Part shown: piece after piece, positions 52,169-60,720 of the stretch
Numbering within the stretch: the stretch's first letter is position 1
Layout: the number at the start of each line of letters is the position of its first letter
Assembly (NCBI GenBank): GCA_001314865.1
Contig: LJZR01000011.1
Span: forward strand, 93,556-157,555
Length of the DNA: 64,000 nucleotides
Source: Phormidesmis priestleyi Ana
GTDB taxonomy: Bacteria; Cyanobacteriota; Cyanobacteriia; Phormidesmidales; Phormidesmidaceae
Direction of reading: 5' to 3'
Translations under genes and position numbers: made by a program
The notes under the pieces: generated by a model
Seen by the model: only the letters and a program-made list of their open reading frames with translations
Database searches by the model: none
Told to the model about the DNA's origin: nothing

Positions 52169-53545
52169 ATGGCAGGTTTTCGGGCTTCTGTGAGTACTTT
52201 GATCGATGTGCTTGCTGCGAAAAAAAGCGACTGTTTGGACGATGCCGCTATGGTTTTTGGGGTGACGACTGACACTCGTGATATTCAGCCAGATGAACTG
52301 TTTGTAGCGCTAGAAGGCGAAAGGTTTAACGGGCATGATTTTGTGGCGCAGGCGATCGCACAAGGCGCGATCGCTGCCATTGTCCGCCAGGGCGCCCTCC
52401 CGAACGCCGCTGATTTGCCTGTCATTGAAGTTGAAGACACCCTAAAGGCCTACCAAGCGCTAGGCCGTTGGTGGCGGCAGCAGTGCGAGATTACCGTCAT
52501 TGCGGTTACTGGCTCAGTGGGTAAAACCACCACGAAGGAAATGGTGTCAGCTGCGCTAGGCCAGTTTGGCTCAGTGCTAAAAACGCAGGCAAATTACAAC
52601 AACGAGATTGGCGTGCCCAAGACGCTGCTTGAACTTACTTCTGAGCATGACTACGCGGTTATTGAGATGGGGATGCGCGGGCTAGAAGAAATTGCGCTAT
52701 TGACGAATATTGCACAGCCCGATGTGGCGCTGATCACCAATGTTGGCACAGCCCATATTGGCCGGCTAGGATCGCGCGAGATGATCGCCCAGGCCAAGTG
52801 TGAACTGCTCAGAGAGTTGCCACCCAAGGGTATTGCCGTGCTAAATCACGATGATTCTCTGCTGATGAGTGCGGCCAGTACCGTTTGGTCGGGTGAGCAA
52901 ATCAGCTATGGCTTAGAAGGCGGTGTGGTTCAAGGTGAGATGGTCAATGATTCAGTCGTGGTAGAGCGCGTTGTGATCCCGATGCCTTTGCCCGGACGAC
53001 ATCAGGCGCTGAATTTGCTAGGCGCGATCGCCACCCTCAAAGCTCTAAACCTCGACTGGACAAAGCTAGCCCAGGGCTTCACCGTCAAGATGCCTGCGGG
53101 TCGCGCTCAAGTTCATCGACTGCCCAACGATATCCTGTTACTAGATGAAACCTATAACGCAGGCGCTGAGGCCATGGTTGCGGCGTTGCAGCTATTGGCC
53201 TCAGCGCCAGGAACTCGCCGCATTGCGGTACTGGGCACCATGAAGGAGCTGGGGGATCATTCAATATCTCTCCATCGCCATATTGGCGAAACCGTTGCTC
53301 AACTCAAGATAGACAAGCTTTTGGTTTTGGCTGATCCCGATGAGGCCAAAGCGCTGGTCTCGGGTGCGGGATCAGTTCCAGCTCAACGGTTTGACAGCCA
53401 TACCGAGCTAGCCAACAGCTTGAAAGGGATGATGCAAAAAGGCGATCGCATTCTGTTCAAAGCATCCCGATCAGTCGAGCTAGACAAGGTTGTTGATCAG
53501 CTCCTGAAAGAGTGCATATTACAAGATTTCATGGTTACCTTGTAG
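52169..53545 (+). CDS. murF: UDP-N-acetylmuramoyl-tripeptide--D-Ala-D-Ala ligase
   Basis: Cytoplasmic ligase that completes the UDP-MurNAc-pentapeptide. About 458 residues from the ATG at 52169, preceded by GGCGGAA (an upstream TTG adds four). The three Mur ligase domains are clear: DTRDIQPDELFVALEGERFNGHDF (uridine binding), the P-loop VTGSVGKTTTKEMV near 110-123, EMGMRG near 170, and LLDETYNAGAEAMVAAL with the C-terminal VLGTMKELGDHS. Stands alone, 188 bases before the JAMM gene. Confidence 0.96.
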   Translation: MAGFRASVSTLIDVLAAKKSDCLDDAAMVFGVTTDTRDIQPDELFVALEGERFNGHDFVAQAIAQGAIAAIVRQGALPNAADLPVIEVEDTLKAYQALGRWWRQQCEITVIAVTGSVGKTTTKEMVSAALGQFGSVLKTQANYNNEIGVPKTLLELTSEHDYAVIEMGMRGLEEIALLTNIAQPDVALITNVGTAHIGRLGSREMIAQAKCELLRELPPKGIAVLNHDDSLLMSAASTVWSGEQISYGLEGGVVQGEMVNDSVVVERVVIPMPLPGRHQALNLLGAIATLKALNLDWTKLAQGFTVKMPAGRAQVHRLPNDILLLDETYNAGAEAMVAALQLLASAPGTRRIAVLGTMKELGDHSISLHRHIGETVAQLKIDKLLVLADPDEAKALVSGAGSVPAQRFDSHTELANSLKGMMQKGDRILFKASRSVELDKVVDQLLKECILQDFMVTL

Positions 53546-53733
53546 CGGCTTGGCATAAGATAAACCCTAGACTCGAACTAGGTCCTTAATTGGCACTTTT
53601 AATTGGCACTGAATATTTTGAGTTGTTATTTTAGGCCGCGCTAATCTGGCCAGTTTTCACATTTTTTCGAGCCTTTTTTCAAGCCTTTTTCGAGTGTTTA
53701 CATAAAGTCGCATTTTATTAGAAGTAGACCATC

Positions 53734-54363
53734 GTGGTTTTAGCCTTAACCTCACAGCACCTAGCCGATATGTCAGCCCATGCCGAGCGGGTTTACCCCG
53801 AGGAATGCTGTGGCTTGTTGCTGGGCAACTTAACAAGCCATGCGACGGCCCGTTCCGAGGCTGATGAGCCAATCGTCGAGAAAGTTTTAAGCAAAACAGT
53901 TGCGCTAGAGAATCACTGGACGACTGAAATGAGCCTGACCGCTGTGCCTGCTACTTTAGCGTCTGCTTCTGCTACTTTAGCGCCTGCTACTCTTTCTCCC
54001 GGCTCAGATCCCAACCCTTATACCAAGCGCAGACGCTACGCCATCAATCCTGAAGATATGCTGCGAGTGCAGAAGCAAGCTCGCGACCAAGGGTTAAATA
54101 TTATTGGGATTTATCACTCTCATCCTGACCATGAGGCCGTACCTTCAGAGTGCGATCGCCTTCAGGCATGGCCCGACTACGCCTACGTTATCGTTTCAGT
54201 GCAAGGCAATATCGATCACCCTAACACCGAGCAACGTAACAAAGTGCGTGTCAGAGCGGTTGATGTTCAAAACTGGACGCTAGACTTAAACCATCAGTTT
54301 CAGCCAGAAGCCATGAAAGTGGCCCCCTCTGCGGCTCGGGATCGAATGCCGGCCTCGGCTTAA
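53734..54363 (+). CDS. JAMM/MPN metalloprotease (Mec+-like)
   Basis: 209 residues, GTG start. Zinc isopeptidase of the Mov34/MPN fold: the first-helix Glu in YPEECCG near 21-27, and the JAMM motif His128-Ser-His130 with Asp141 (HSHPDHEAVPSECD). A Thr/Ala/Ser/Pro repeat (near 70-90, ATLASASATLAP) interrupts the core in a surface loop. In bacteria such proteases cut C-terminal adducts or precursors of ubiquitin-like sulfur carriers (Mec+ acting on CysO). The E1-rhodanese gene next door supports that setting. No sulfur-carrier gene is in the window. Confidence 0.88.
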   Translation: MVLALTSQHLADMSAHAERVYPEECCGLLLGNLTSHATARSEADEPIVEKVLSKTVALENHWTTEMSLTAVPATLASASATLAPATLSPGSDPNPYTKRRRYAINPEDMLRVQKQARDQGLNIIGIYHSHPDHEAVPSECDRLQAWPDYAYVIVSVQGNIDHPNTEQRNKVRVRAVDVQNWTLDLNHQFQPEAMKVAPSAARDRMPASA

Positions 54364-54480
54364 AAAATATCTCAATCTGAATGAGTCTTACGTCAAAATG
54401 AGTCTCATTTTAAGTTGTTTCGCGCCCTAGTCCTTTTCTCCCGTCGGGCCAAACCCCGACGACTCAACTTCAAAAAACAC

Positions 54481-55659
54481 ATGCTGAACCCAAACTTGGA
54501 TGAAATCCAACTCGACAAGGCAGAGTACGAACGCTACTCCCGCCATCTGATCCTGCCCGAGGTTGGCCTCGAAGGTCAGAAAAAACTCAAAGCCGCTAGC
54601 GTTTGCTGCGTCGGTACTGGAGGCCTAGGCTCTCCACTGCTTCTCTACTTAGCAGCCGCTGGTGTTGGTCGCATTGGCATCGTCGATTTTGATGTCGTCG
54701 ATCACTCCAACCTTCAGCGTCAGGTCATTCACGGCACCTCTTGGGTGGGTAAACCCAAAATCGAATCTGCCAAAAACCGCATTCTCGAAATCAACCCCTA
54801 CTGCCAGGTAGACCTGCATGAGGTTAGGCTCTCTTCGGAGAACGCCCTAGAGATTTTCGAACCCTACGACATTGTGGTCGATGGTACTGACAATTTCCCC
54901 ACGCGTTACCTGGTCAATGATGCCTGCGTCCTGTTAGACAAACCCAACGTCTACGGCTCCATTTACCGCTTTGAAGGTCAGGCCACCGTATTCAACTACG
55001 AAGGCGGGCCTAACTACCGTGATCTCTATCCCGAGCCACCCCCGCCGGGCTTAGTTCCTTCCTGTGCAGAAGGCGGCGTCCTCGGCATTTTACCCGGTAT
55101 GATCGGCGTCATTCAGGCGACTGAAACGATCAAAATCATCCTGGGTCAGGGCAAAACCCTCAACGGTCGTCTGCTCATTTACAACTCTTTGGATATGAGC
55201 TTTAGAGAGTTAAAGCTGCGCAAACCGCCCGAAGAGCACCGCGCCGTGATCGATAAGCTCATTGATTACGAGCAGTTCTGTGGGATTCCACAAGCTGCTG
55301 AAGAAGAAGCTAAGCAGCAAGCCTCTATGAATGAAATGACGGTTCAAGAACTCAAGGAACTGCTCGACAGCGACCGAGACGACTACTTCTTGTTAGATGT
55401 TCGGAATCCAAACGAGTATGAAATTGCCAGCATTCCGGGCTCTACCCTGATCCCGCTAGGCGAGATTGAAAACGGCGATGGCGTGCTTAAACTCAAGGCC
55501 ATGCTCAACGGTCATAATCTAGTGGCTCATTGCAAGATGGGTGGACGCTCTGCCAAAGCGCTAGCCATTTTGAAAGAAGCAGGCATTGAAGGCACGAACG
55601 TTAAAGGCGGTATCACAGCCTGGAGTAAGGAAATCGATCCTTCTGTCCCTGAGTACTAA
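54481..55659 (+). CDS. E1-like adenylyltransferase with rhodanese domain (MoeB/MoeZ type)
   Basis: 392 residues from the ATG at 54481; an upstream start at 54415 adds residues unlike the family. The ThiF/MoeB domain (1-270) has VGTGGLGSPLLLYLAAAGVG near 44-63, QRQVIH and the cysteine motif PSCAEGGVLG near 200. The CxxC zinc pairs of E. coli MoeB are absent. A rhodanese domain follows from about 285, with active-site loop CKMGGRSA near 357. The protein would adenylate a sulfur-carrier C-terminus and pass on sulfur from its rhodanese Cys. Followed by a clear terminator. Confidence 0.92.
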   Translation: MLNPNLDEIQLDKAEYERYSRHLILPEVGLEGQKKLKAASVCCVGTGGLGSPLLLYLAAAGVGRIGIVDFDVVDHSNLQRQVIHGTSWVGKPKIESAKNRILEINPYCQVDLHEVRLSSENALEIFEPYDIVVDGTDNFPTRYLVNDACVLLDKPNVYGSIYRFEGQATVFNYEGGPNYRDLYPEPPPPGLVPSCAEGGVLGILPGMIGVIQATETIKIILGQGKTLNGRLLIYNSLDMSFRELKLRKPPEEHRAVIDKLIDYEQFCGIPQAAEEEAKQQASMNEMTVQELKELLDSDRDDYFLLDVRNPNEYEIASIPGSTLIPLGEIENGDGVLKLKAMLNGHNLVAHCKMGGRSAKALAILKEAGIEGTNVKGGITAWSKEIDPSVPEY

Positions 55660-55680
55660 GCTGCCCCCATGTTTCACTAC

Positions 55681-55722
55681 CAAAAGGAGGGCGCACCGTG
55701 GGTGAGTCCTCCTTTTGTTGTG
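55681..55722 (+). terminator. Rho-independent terminator after the E1-rhodanese gene
   Basis: CAAAAGGAGG (55681-55690) and CCTCCTTTTG (55708-55717) form a perfect 10-bp stem with a 17-base loop; the right arm ends in T4 and is followed by TTG. It sits 21 bases past the stop. Confidence 0.8.
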
Positions 55723-55764
55723 ATTGAATTGTTGAGATTGAATGAACTGTAGGAACCTAAAACC

Positions 55765-56220
55765 ATGAGCCTCAAAGATCGCATCTCGGATGAAATAAAA
55801 ACTGCGATGAAGGCCAAAGACAAACTGCGGCTAGAAACCGTACGCGGCATTAAAAAAGTCATCTTAGAAAAGGAAAGTGAAATTCGCGGCAAGGGCCGTG
55901 AAGAACTCACTGAAGACGAAGAACTGGCGATTGTCATGCAGCTTGCTAAGCAGCGTCGTGACTCGATAGCGCAGTTTTCTGATGCAGGACGGGAAGAGCT
56001 TGCTGAAAAAGAAGCTCAGGAACTCAAAATTTTGGAAGAGTACCTGCCTGCTCAGCTTTCGGATGCAGATATTGAGGCGGCTGTAGATGAGGCGATCGCT
56101 CAAACTGGCGCCAGTAGCATGCGCGATATGGGCAAAGTAATGGGGCCGGTTATGGCTAAGCTCAAAGGCCAAGCCGACGGTAATAAGGTGCAGGCAGCCG
56201 TGAAGGCCAAACTCTCATAA
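55765..56220 (+). CDS. GatB/YqeY domain protein
   Basis: 151 residues. All-helical YqeY fold: SLKDRISDEIKTAMKAKDKLRLETVRGI at the front, EELTEDEELAIVMQLAKQRRDSI in the middle, then AEKEAQELKILEEYLPAQLSD and the tail-like GKVMGPVMAKLKGQADGNKVQAAV by segments. The tail domain of GatB has the same fold and contacts tRNA, but the free-standing protein has no settled function. Single gene with its own leader after the terminator at 55681. Confidence 0.92.
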   Translation: MSLKDRISDEIKTAMKAKDKLRLETVRGIKKVILEKESEIRGKGREELTEDEELAIVMQLAKQRRDSIAQFSDAGREELAEKEAQELKILEEYLPAQLSDADIEAAVDEAIAQTGASSMRDMGKVMGPVMAKLKGQADGNKVQAAVKAKLS

Positions 56221-56346
56221 CAAAAATGAGATCACGCTTTTAGATCGCTCTTTTCAAGATTACTTATCTTTGCTGGGTGTTGGCGTTTCTAGGGGCTAGC
56301 TGATCAAGATTCAGACTTTTGGGAATGCCGAAATGGTGGGTTTCTT

Positions 56347-56778
56347 CTATTTGTGGTAGCTGCCGTTTTGCAAGATTGTTTTTGCCCTGTACAGCTGCTC
56401 GACTAGCATTAGCCGCGCAATTTCGTGAGGGAAGGTCATAGCAGAGAGGCAAATCATCGGATGCGCTTTGAGCCGATCGCATATCCCTTCTGGCCCTCCA
56501 ATAAATAGCACCAGAGTCCCAAATGCCTCGTTTGCTAGCCAGCTCGAAAACGCGATCGAGTCTTTTGTTTCACCTTGCTCACTGAGTACAACCAGTCGGT
56601 CTTGGGGCTTTATCAAGCTCTCTAGCTTATCGGCTTCCTTCTCTTTGCCTGCATCTTTAATTTCAACTATCTCTATTTCAGGCAACCGCTTTACATACGT
56701 CGCAATGCCCGTTTGTAGCCAGGGCTTTTTTACCTTGCCTACCGCAATAATTTTAATTTTAGGAAAGCTCTGACCCAT
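56347..56778 (-). CDS. rlmH: 23S rRNA (pseudouridine1915-N3)-methyltransferase RlmH
   Basis: 143 residues from the ATG at 56778; an upstream frame to 56832 adds non-homologous residues. SPOUT-fold dimeric methyltransferase acting on helix 69 of 23S rRNA in assembled ribosomes. Visible: KIKIIAVGKVKKPWL at the start, the AdoMet knot VLFIGGPEGI near 98-107, and the C-terminal LSAMTFPHEIARLMLVEQLYRA and QNGSYHK. Normal length. Confidence 0.95.
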   Translation of the reverse strand: MGQSFPKIKIIAVGKVKKPWLQTGIATYVKRLPEIEIVEIKDAGKEKEADKLESLIKPQDRLVVLSEQGETKDSIAFSSWLANEAFGTLVLFIGGPEGICDRLKAHPMICLSAMTFPHEIARLMLVEQLYRAKTILQNGSYHK

Positions 56779-56867
56779 TCTTTTGGTTTCTCTTTGCCCT
56801 GTTTCTTTGCCCTCGGCGGATGCGTCGCTCAAGGCAATGCGCTGCCCACCGTATGGTTATGGCTGAT

Positions 56868-56927
56868 CACTATAGAGTTGACCACTATAGAGTTGACCGC
56901 TATAGAGCTGACCACTATAGGGCTAGG
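56868..56927. repeat. 15-bp tandem repeat, four copies
   Basis: CACTATAGAGTTGAC twice, then two diverged units. The array abuts the stop codon of the minus-strand permease gene that begins at 56928 in plus coordinates. Confidence 0.88.
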
Positions 56928-57605
56928 CTACTTCACCGCCGGGTTCATTTTTCTTTCTAGCCACGAAAACACTTGAGACGAGAGAACCGTCAGCGCTAGA
57001 TACATCAGCGCTGCCAATCCGTAGATTTCAAAGGAACGAAAGTTGGTGGCTACAATGAGCTGAGCCTGACGAAACAGTTCCTGATATCCAATTACAGCAA
57101 CTAGGCTGGTATCTTTTAGCAGTGTGATGAACTCGTTGCCCAAGGGCGGAATCATCCGGCGCAGCGCCTGCGGAAAAATTACATAGCGCATGGTTTGAGT
57201 CGCGCTGAGTCCCAGGCATTCCGAGGCTTCTTTTTGGCCTTGCTCTACTGCTAAAATGCCGCCACGAACAATCTCAGCCAAATAAGCTGCTGAGTTAAGG
57301 CTAAGGCCTACAATTGCCGCACTCCATTGGTTGAATGTAAAATCAAGCCCGATAGATCTCAATAAGGGTGGCACGCCAAAGTAGATCATAAATAGCTGTA
57401 CTAACAGCGGTGTGCCTCGGAAAAAATCAATATAGGCTCTGGCGGCTAGGCTCAGTAGCTTTATTTTTGAGAGGCGGGCTATGCCCAGCGCAATGCCGCC
57501 TATTGATCCTAATATGACAGCGATCGCAGTAAGCTGTAGGGTAACCAAGGCACCTGCTAGCAGCGCTGGCAATGCTTCAACCATGAAGCCCAATGACGTA
57601 TCCAA
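56928..57605 (-). CDS. Polar amino-acid ABC transporter permease
   Basis: 225 residues of HisM/GlnP type with about five membrane helices. The conserved EAA loop appears as EASECLGLSATQTMRYVIFPQALRRMIPPLGNEF in segments near 130-165 and couples to the ATPase. A TTG start at 57605 is supported by GGGAG eight bases upstream; an ATG lies seven codons later. It follows the binding-protein gene on the same strand with a 12-bp hairpin between. The ATPase is on the opposite strand at 58863. Confidence 0.92.
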   Translation of the reverse strand: MDTSLGFMVEALPALLAGALVTLQLTAIAVILGSIGGIALGIARLSKIKLLSLAARAYIDFFRGTPLLVQLFMIYFGVPPLLRSIGLDFTFNQWSAAIVGLSLNSAAYLAEIVRGGILAVEQGQKEASECLGLSATQTMRYVIFPQALRRMIPPLGNEFITLLKDTSLVAVIGYQELFRQAQLIVATNFRSFEIYGLAALMYLALTVLSSQVFSWLERKMNPAVK

Positions 57606-57694
57606 GCGGCATACTCCCGTAAAAGTCTTATCTGCACTATTTTGAGTGTTATCTGTACTATATTCGACAGCGTTATTTTGATGGCGTTATTTTA

Positions 57695-57731
57695 ATGGCG
57701 TTATCTAGCAAGCCAGATAACGCCATCTGAT
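57695..57731. terminator. 12-bp perfect hairpin between binding-protein and permease genes
   Basis: ATGGCGTTATCT (57695-57706) and AGATAACGCCAT (57715-57726) with an 8-base loop. The left arm is itself partly duplicated just before (GATGGCGTTATTTTA). T5 follows only on the plus strand, so on the transcribed minus strand it is more likely an mRNA-stability or attenuation hairpin, as often found after binding-protein genes. Confidence 0.6.
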
Positions 57732-57759
57732 TTTTGCAGTCCCAACCGCTCATTGGCGG

Positions 57760-58542
57760 CTATTGCGCCAGCGGCGCTGTGCCGAACCACTTTTCGTAGA
57801 GCGCGTCATAAGTGCCGTCTGCCTTTATTGCAGCGAGCCCTGTATTCACGGCTTCTAGGTTCTCAGAATTCTGCGGTAAGGCGATGCCGTAGTTTTCTTC
57901 AGTGAGTAGCTCGCCAACCACCGTAATGCCCGGAATGTTGCCGGTTGCGATCGCATACAACGTCACCGGCGCATCATTGACCACCGCATCTACATTTCCG
58001 TTTGCTAGCTCTTGCAAAGCCAGCGGCGCAGAATCAAACGTAGAAACCTTTGCATCCGCTACGCTCGCGGCAGCTTCAGCCCCAGTCGTGCCGATTTGCA
58101 CCGCAATTCTTTTGCCTTCTAAGTCATCCAAACTGGTGACGTCGGTCGTTCCTTCAGCCACTGCGATCGCTAAGCCCGCATCAAAATAAGGATCAGAAAA
58201 GTCAATCGTCTTTTCTCGTTCTTCCGTAATTGTCATACCGCTAATAGCGGCATCAATCGAGCCGCCTTGCAGTGCTGGGATCAGTCCATCAAAGGGCAAA
58301 CTTTGGAACTCGACTGTTTTGCCCGCCTTCTCGGCAACTGCCCGCATCAAGTCAATATCAAACCCCACCAGTTCATCGCCCTCCCCGACCGACTCGAACG
58401 GTGGAAACGCAGGTTCTGTCCCTACCGACCAAACATTGTCATCTTGGCCGCCACCCCCGCAAGCGGTAAGCAGTCCTGCTGTGCATAGTCCCAAGAGGGC
58501 AGATCTCAAAAAAGCAGAGCGCGTTAAATTCAACATAATCAT
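57760..58542 (-). CDS. Polar amino-acid ABC transporter substrate-binding lipoprotein
   Basis: 260 residues. A signal peptide with lipobox LLTAC (Cys28) precedes a Gly-rich spacer and the SBP family 3 fold: VGTEPAFPPFESVGEGDELVGFDIDL, ISGMTITEEREKTIDFSDPYFDAG (family signature) and VQIGTTGAEAA. It would bind a polar amino acid, glutamine or basic type uncertain, outside the plasma membrane. The gene is first in the minus-strand half of the transporter locus; a 15-bp array lies upstream of it. Confidence 0.92.
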   Translation of the reverse strand: MIMLNLTRSAFLRSALLGLCTAGLLTACGGGGQDDNVWSVGTEPAFPPFESVGEGDELVGFDIDLMRAVAEKAGKTVEFQSLPFDGLIPALQGGSIDAAISGMTITEEREKTIDFSDPYFDAGLAIAVAEGTTDVTSLDDLEGKRIAVQIGTTGAEAAASVADAKVSTFDSAPLALQELANGNVDAVVNDAPVTLYAIATGNIPGITVVGELLTEENYGIALPQNSENLEAVNTGLAAIKADGTYDALYEKWFGTAPLAQ

Positions 58543-58584
58543 CGTTTATTACAAAATTCTCACAGCCGGATTGCCCGGCCAGTA

Positions 58585-58704
58585 CATTAGGGCTCTTATC
58601 ACTAGGGCTCTTATCACTAGGGCTCTTATCACTAGGGCTCTTATCACTAGGGCTCCTATCACTAGGGCTCCTATCACTAGGGCTCCTATCACTAGGGCTA
58701 CTTA
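58585..58704. repeat. 15-bp tandem repeat, eight copies
   Basis: CACTAGGGCTCTTAT-type units: four with CTTAT, three with CCTAT, and a final partial variant. It lies between the divergent binding-protein and ATPase genes, 43 bases from the former, so it covers the region where their promoters should be. Confidence 0.95.
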
Positions 58705-58862
58705 TACTGCGACCCCAACCCCCAAAAAAGCGCCTAATGTTACATATGAACCTCTTAAAGAAACCAGAGTGCTACTCTTTTTGAAAGTCTTTATTTTACG
58801 CTTTTCTTCTTGAGTTCTTTTTTGGGCTCGTCCTAAGGGCGTGCCATCACTCGCGATTACCC

Positions 58863-59681
58863 ATGACAGACGCTGCTGAGATACCCGCTTCGATTTCAAT
58901 TAACACCTCTGATATGCCAGCGATTGTAGCTGCGAACTTACAAAAAAAGTTTGGGGATCTATCCGTTCTCAACGGTATTGACTGTCAAATTCATCGCGGT
59001 GAAGTCGTTTCTATTATTGGCTCTTCGGGCTGTGGCAAAAGCACCTTATTGCGCTGTTTTAATCGCTTAGAAACCATTAGCGGTGGTCAGCTCATCGTCA
59101 ATGGTATCGATTTGTCTAAACCCAACTTAAGCCGCCGCAGTTTGCTCGCGCTAAGAGCCAATGTCGGCATGGTTTTTCAGCAGTTCAATTTATTTCCTCA
59201 CCTCTCTGTTTTACAAAACTTGTGTCTAGCACCGCAAAAGGTGATTGGTCAGTCATCTGCCGACAGCCAAGAGACCGCTCGGTTCTACCTCAATAAAGTG
59301 GGGCTGATCGAAAAGGCAGATAGCTATCCTGATCAGCTCTCAGGGGGGCAAAAGCAACGAGTTGCGATCGCCCGTGCCCTCTGCATGAAGCCTGAAATTC
59401 TGCTCTTTGATGAACCCACCAGCGCTTTAGATCCAGAACTGGTCGGTGAAGTTTTAGAAGTGATGCAGCAGCTAGCCAAAGAAGGCATGACGATGGTAGT
59501 GGTCACCCATGAGATGCAGTTTGCGCGTGAAGTGGCCAGCCGGGTCATGTTTCTCAACAAAGGTCAGGTAGAAGAATCCGGCAATCCTCGCGAAGTCTTA
59601 AGCAATCCTCAAAGCGAAAGGTTACGGGCCTTTTTAAGTCGTATTCACATGGTCCTTCCAGGTCAGTCTGTCGATGGGTAG
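58863..59681 (+). CDS. Polar amino-acid ABC transporter ATP-binding protein
   Basis: 272 residues. Walker A GSSGCGKST near 57-65, Q-loop VFQQFNLFPHLSVLQN, signature LSGGQKQRVAIARAL near 160-174, Walker B ILLFDEPTSALD and the switch His in VVVTHEMQFA. A ~25-residue N-terminal extension is unusual but short. GlnQ/HisP type; it almost certainly energises the permease and binding protein encoded divergently next door. Confidence 0.94.
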   Translation: MTDAAEIPASISINTSDMPAIVAANLQKKFGDLSVLNGIDCQIHRGEVVSIIGSSGCGKSTLLRCFNRLETISGGQLIVNGIDLSKPNLSRRSLLALRANVGMVFQQFNLFPHLSVLQNLCLAPQKVIGQSSADSQETARFYLNKVGLIEKADSYPDQLSGGQKQRVAIARALCMKPEILLFDEPTSALDPELVGEVLEVMQQLAKEGMTMVVVTHEMQFAREVASRVMFLNKGQVEESGNPREVLSNPQSERLRAFLSRIHMVLPGQSVDG

Positions 59682-59852
59682 ATGCCAGGGGGGTATAGGG
59701 GGCTGCAAGGTAATAGCGGTTCTAGCTACTACTCATATATTTATCTGTATTGAGCATGTGCATTAAGCATCTGTATTAAGTATGTGTATTAGGCTAAGTG
59801 GCCAAAGCGATAGAAGTCTCCGCTTTACCAGCGCAAAGCTGCTCAAATTCCA

Positions 59853-60632
59853 GTGCCTAAGTCACCTCTGCGTCAGCCAAAGACAGTTGTTCCTCATGGT
59901 GTAAGCGCGATCGCCCATCGCTTCTGGCAAGAAAGCCGTAACCTTCCGCCCCTTGCTTGGTCCCACTGGTGGAAAACGCTGGTCATCGGCCTGGGCATTA
60001 GTGCCCTAATGGTCTACTTTATGACTCGCCTCACCATGAGTTGGGAAACTCAATGGCTACAAGCCTGGGACGAAAAATGGTTGCTGATCATGAAAGACCG
60101 CAACCCCCTCTCTTTTAACAAAGGCGTCACCTGGCAATCTCCCGGTAATCTCGTGGGGATGCTGCCGACCTTCTTCACCTTTACCGCCCTAACCACCTGG
60201 TTTAAAAAGCCGATAGTTGCTGCAACGGTCGTCGTTACTTACTTAGGGCAGTTTGCACTGGTATGGATTAGTTGGGGAATATGGAGCCGCGATCGCCCTG
60301 ATCTAATTGCCAACGGCCTGGCCGCTCCTAGCCTCCACTCTTTTCCATCAGGGCATGTAGTGGTCATTGTCACCATATATGGCTTGCTTTTCTATCTCTG
60401 GTTTAGGCGATCGCGCAACCTCATAGAAAAAGCCATCACCCTTATTTTTGCAACCCTTTGGATTGGCCTCATTTCCCTCTCCCGACTCGCATTAGGTGCT
60501 CACTGGCCCAGCGATGTCATTGCTGGATTGCTAATGGGATCATTGTGGCTAGTGGTCGTGATCACTGCCCTAGAAAGAGCGCAACAGGCAGTCAGCTATG
60601 TTCGAAATCAATATCAATATCCGCCTGAATAA
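59853..60632 (+). CDS. PAP2-superfamily membrane phosphatase
   Basis: 259 residues, GTG start. Four to six membrane helices. The phosphatase motifs are present: RDRPDL in the first (a variant of KxxxxxxRP), PSLHSFPSGHVV in the second and SRLALGAHWPSDVIAG in the third, giving the catalytic His pair and Arg. Likely substrates are lipid phosphates such as phosphatidate or undecaprenyl pyrophosphate. Single gene. Confidence 0.88.
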   Translation: MPKSPLRQPKTVVPHGVSAIAHRFWQESRNLPPLAWSHWWKTLVIGLGISALMVYFMTRLTMSWETQWLQAWDEKWLLIMKDRNPLSFNKGVTWQSPGNLVGMLPTFFTFTALTTWFKKPIVAATVVVTYLGQFALVWISWGIWSRDRPDLIANGLAAPSLHSFPSGHVVVIVTIYGLLFYLWFRRSRNLIEKAITLIFATLWIGLISLSRLALGAHWPSDVIAGLLMGSLWLVVVITALERAQQAVSYVRNQYQYPPE

Positions 60633-60720
60633 GCCACCAAAGCACACGGCCCATCAAGCTAACCACTATTATCGCTAGCCATATCTGGTCATCAGATTGA
60701 CTTGCAATTGTCCTTAGCGC

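Noticed and set aside
58319..58813. Plus-strand open frame of 164 codons with repeated ALITR units
   Set aside because: It is created by the 15-bp tandem array (15 is a multiple of 3) and runs antisense into the binding-protein gene.
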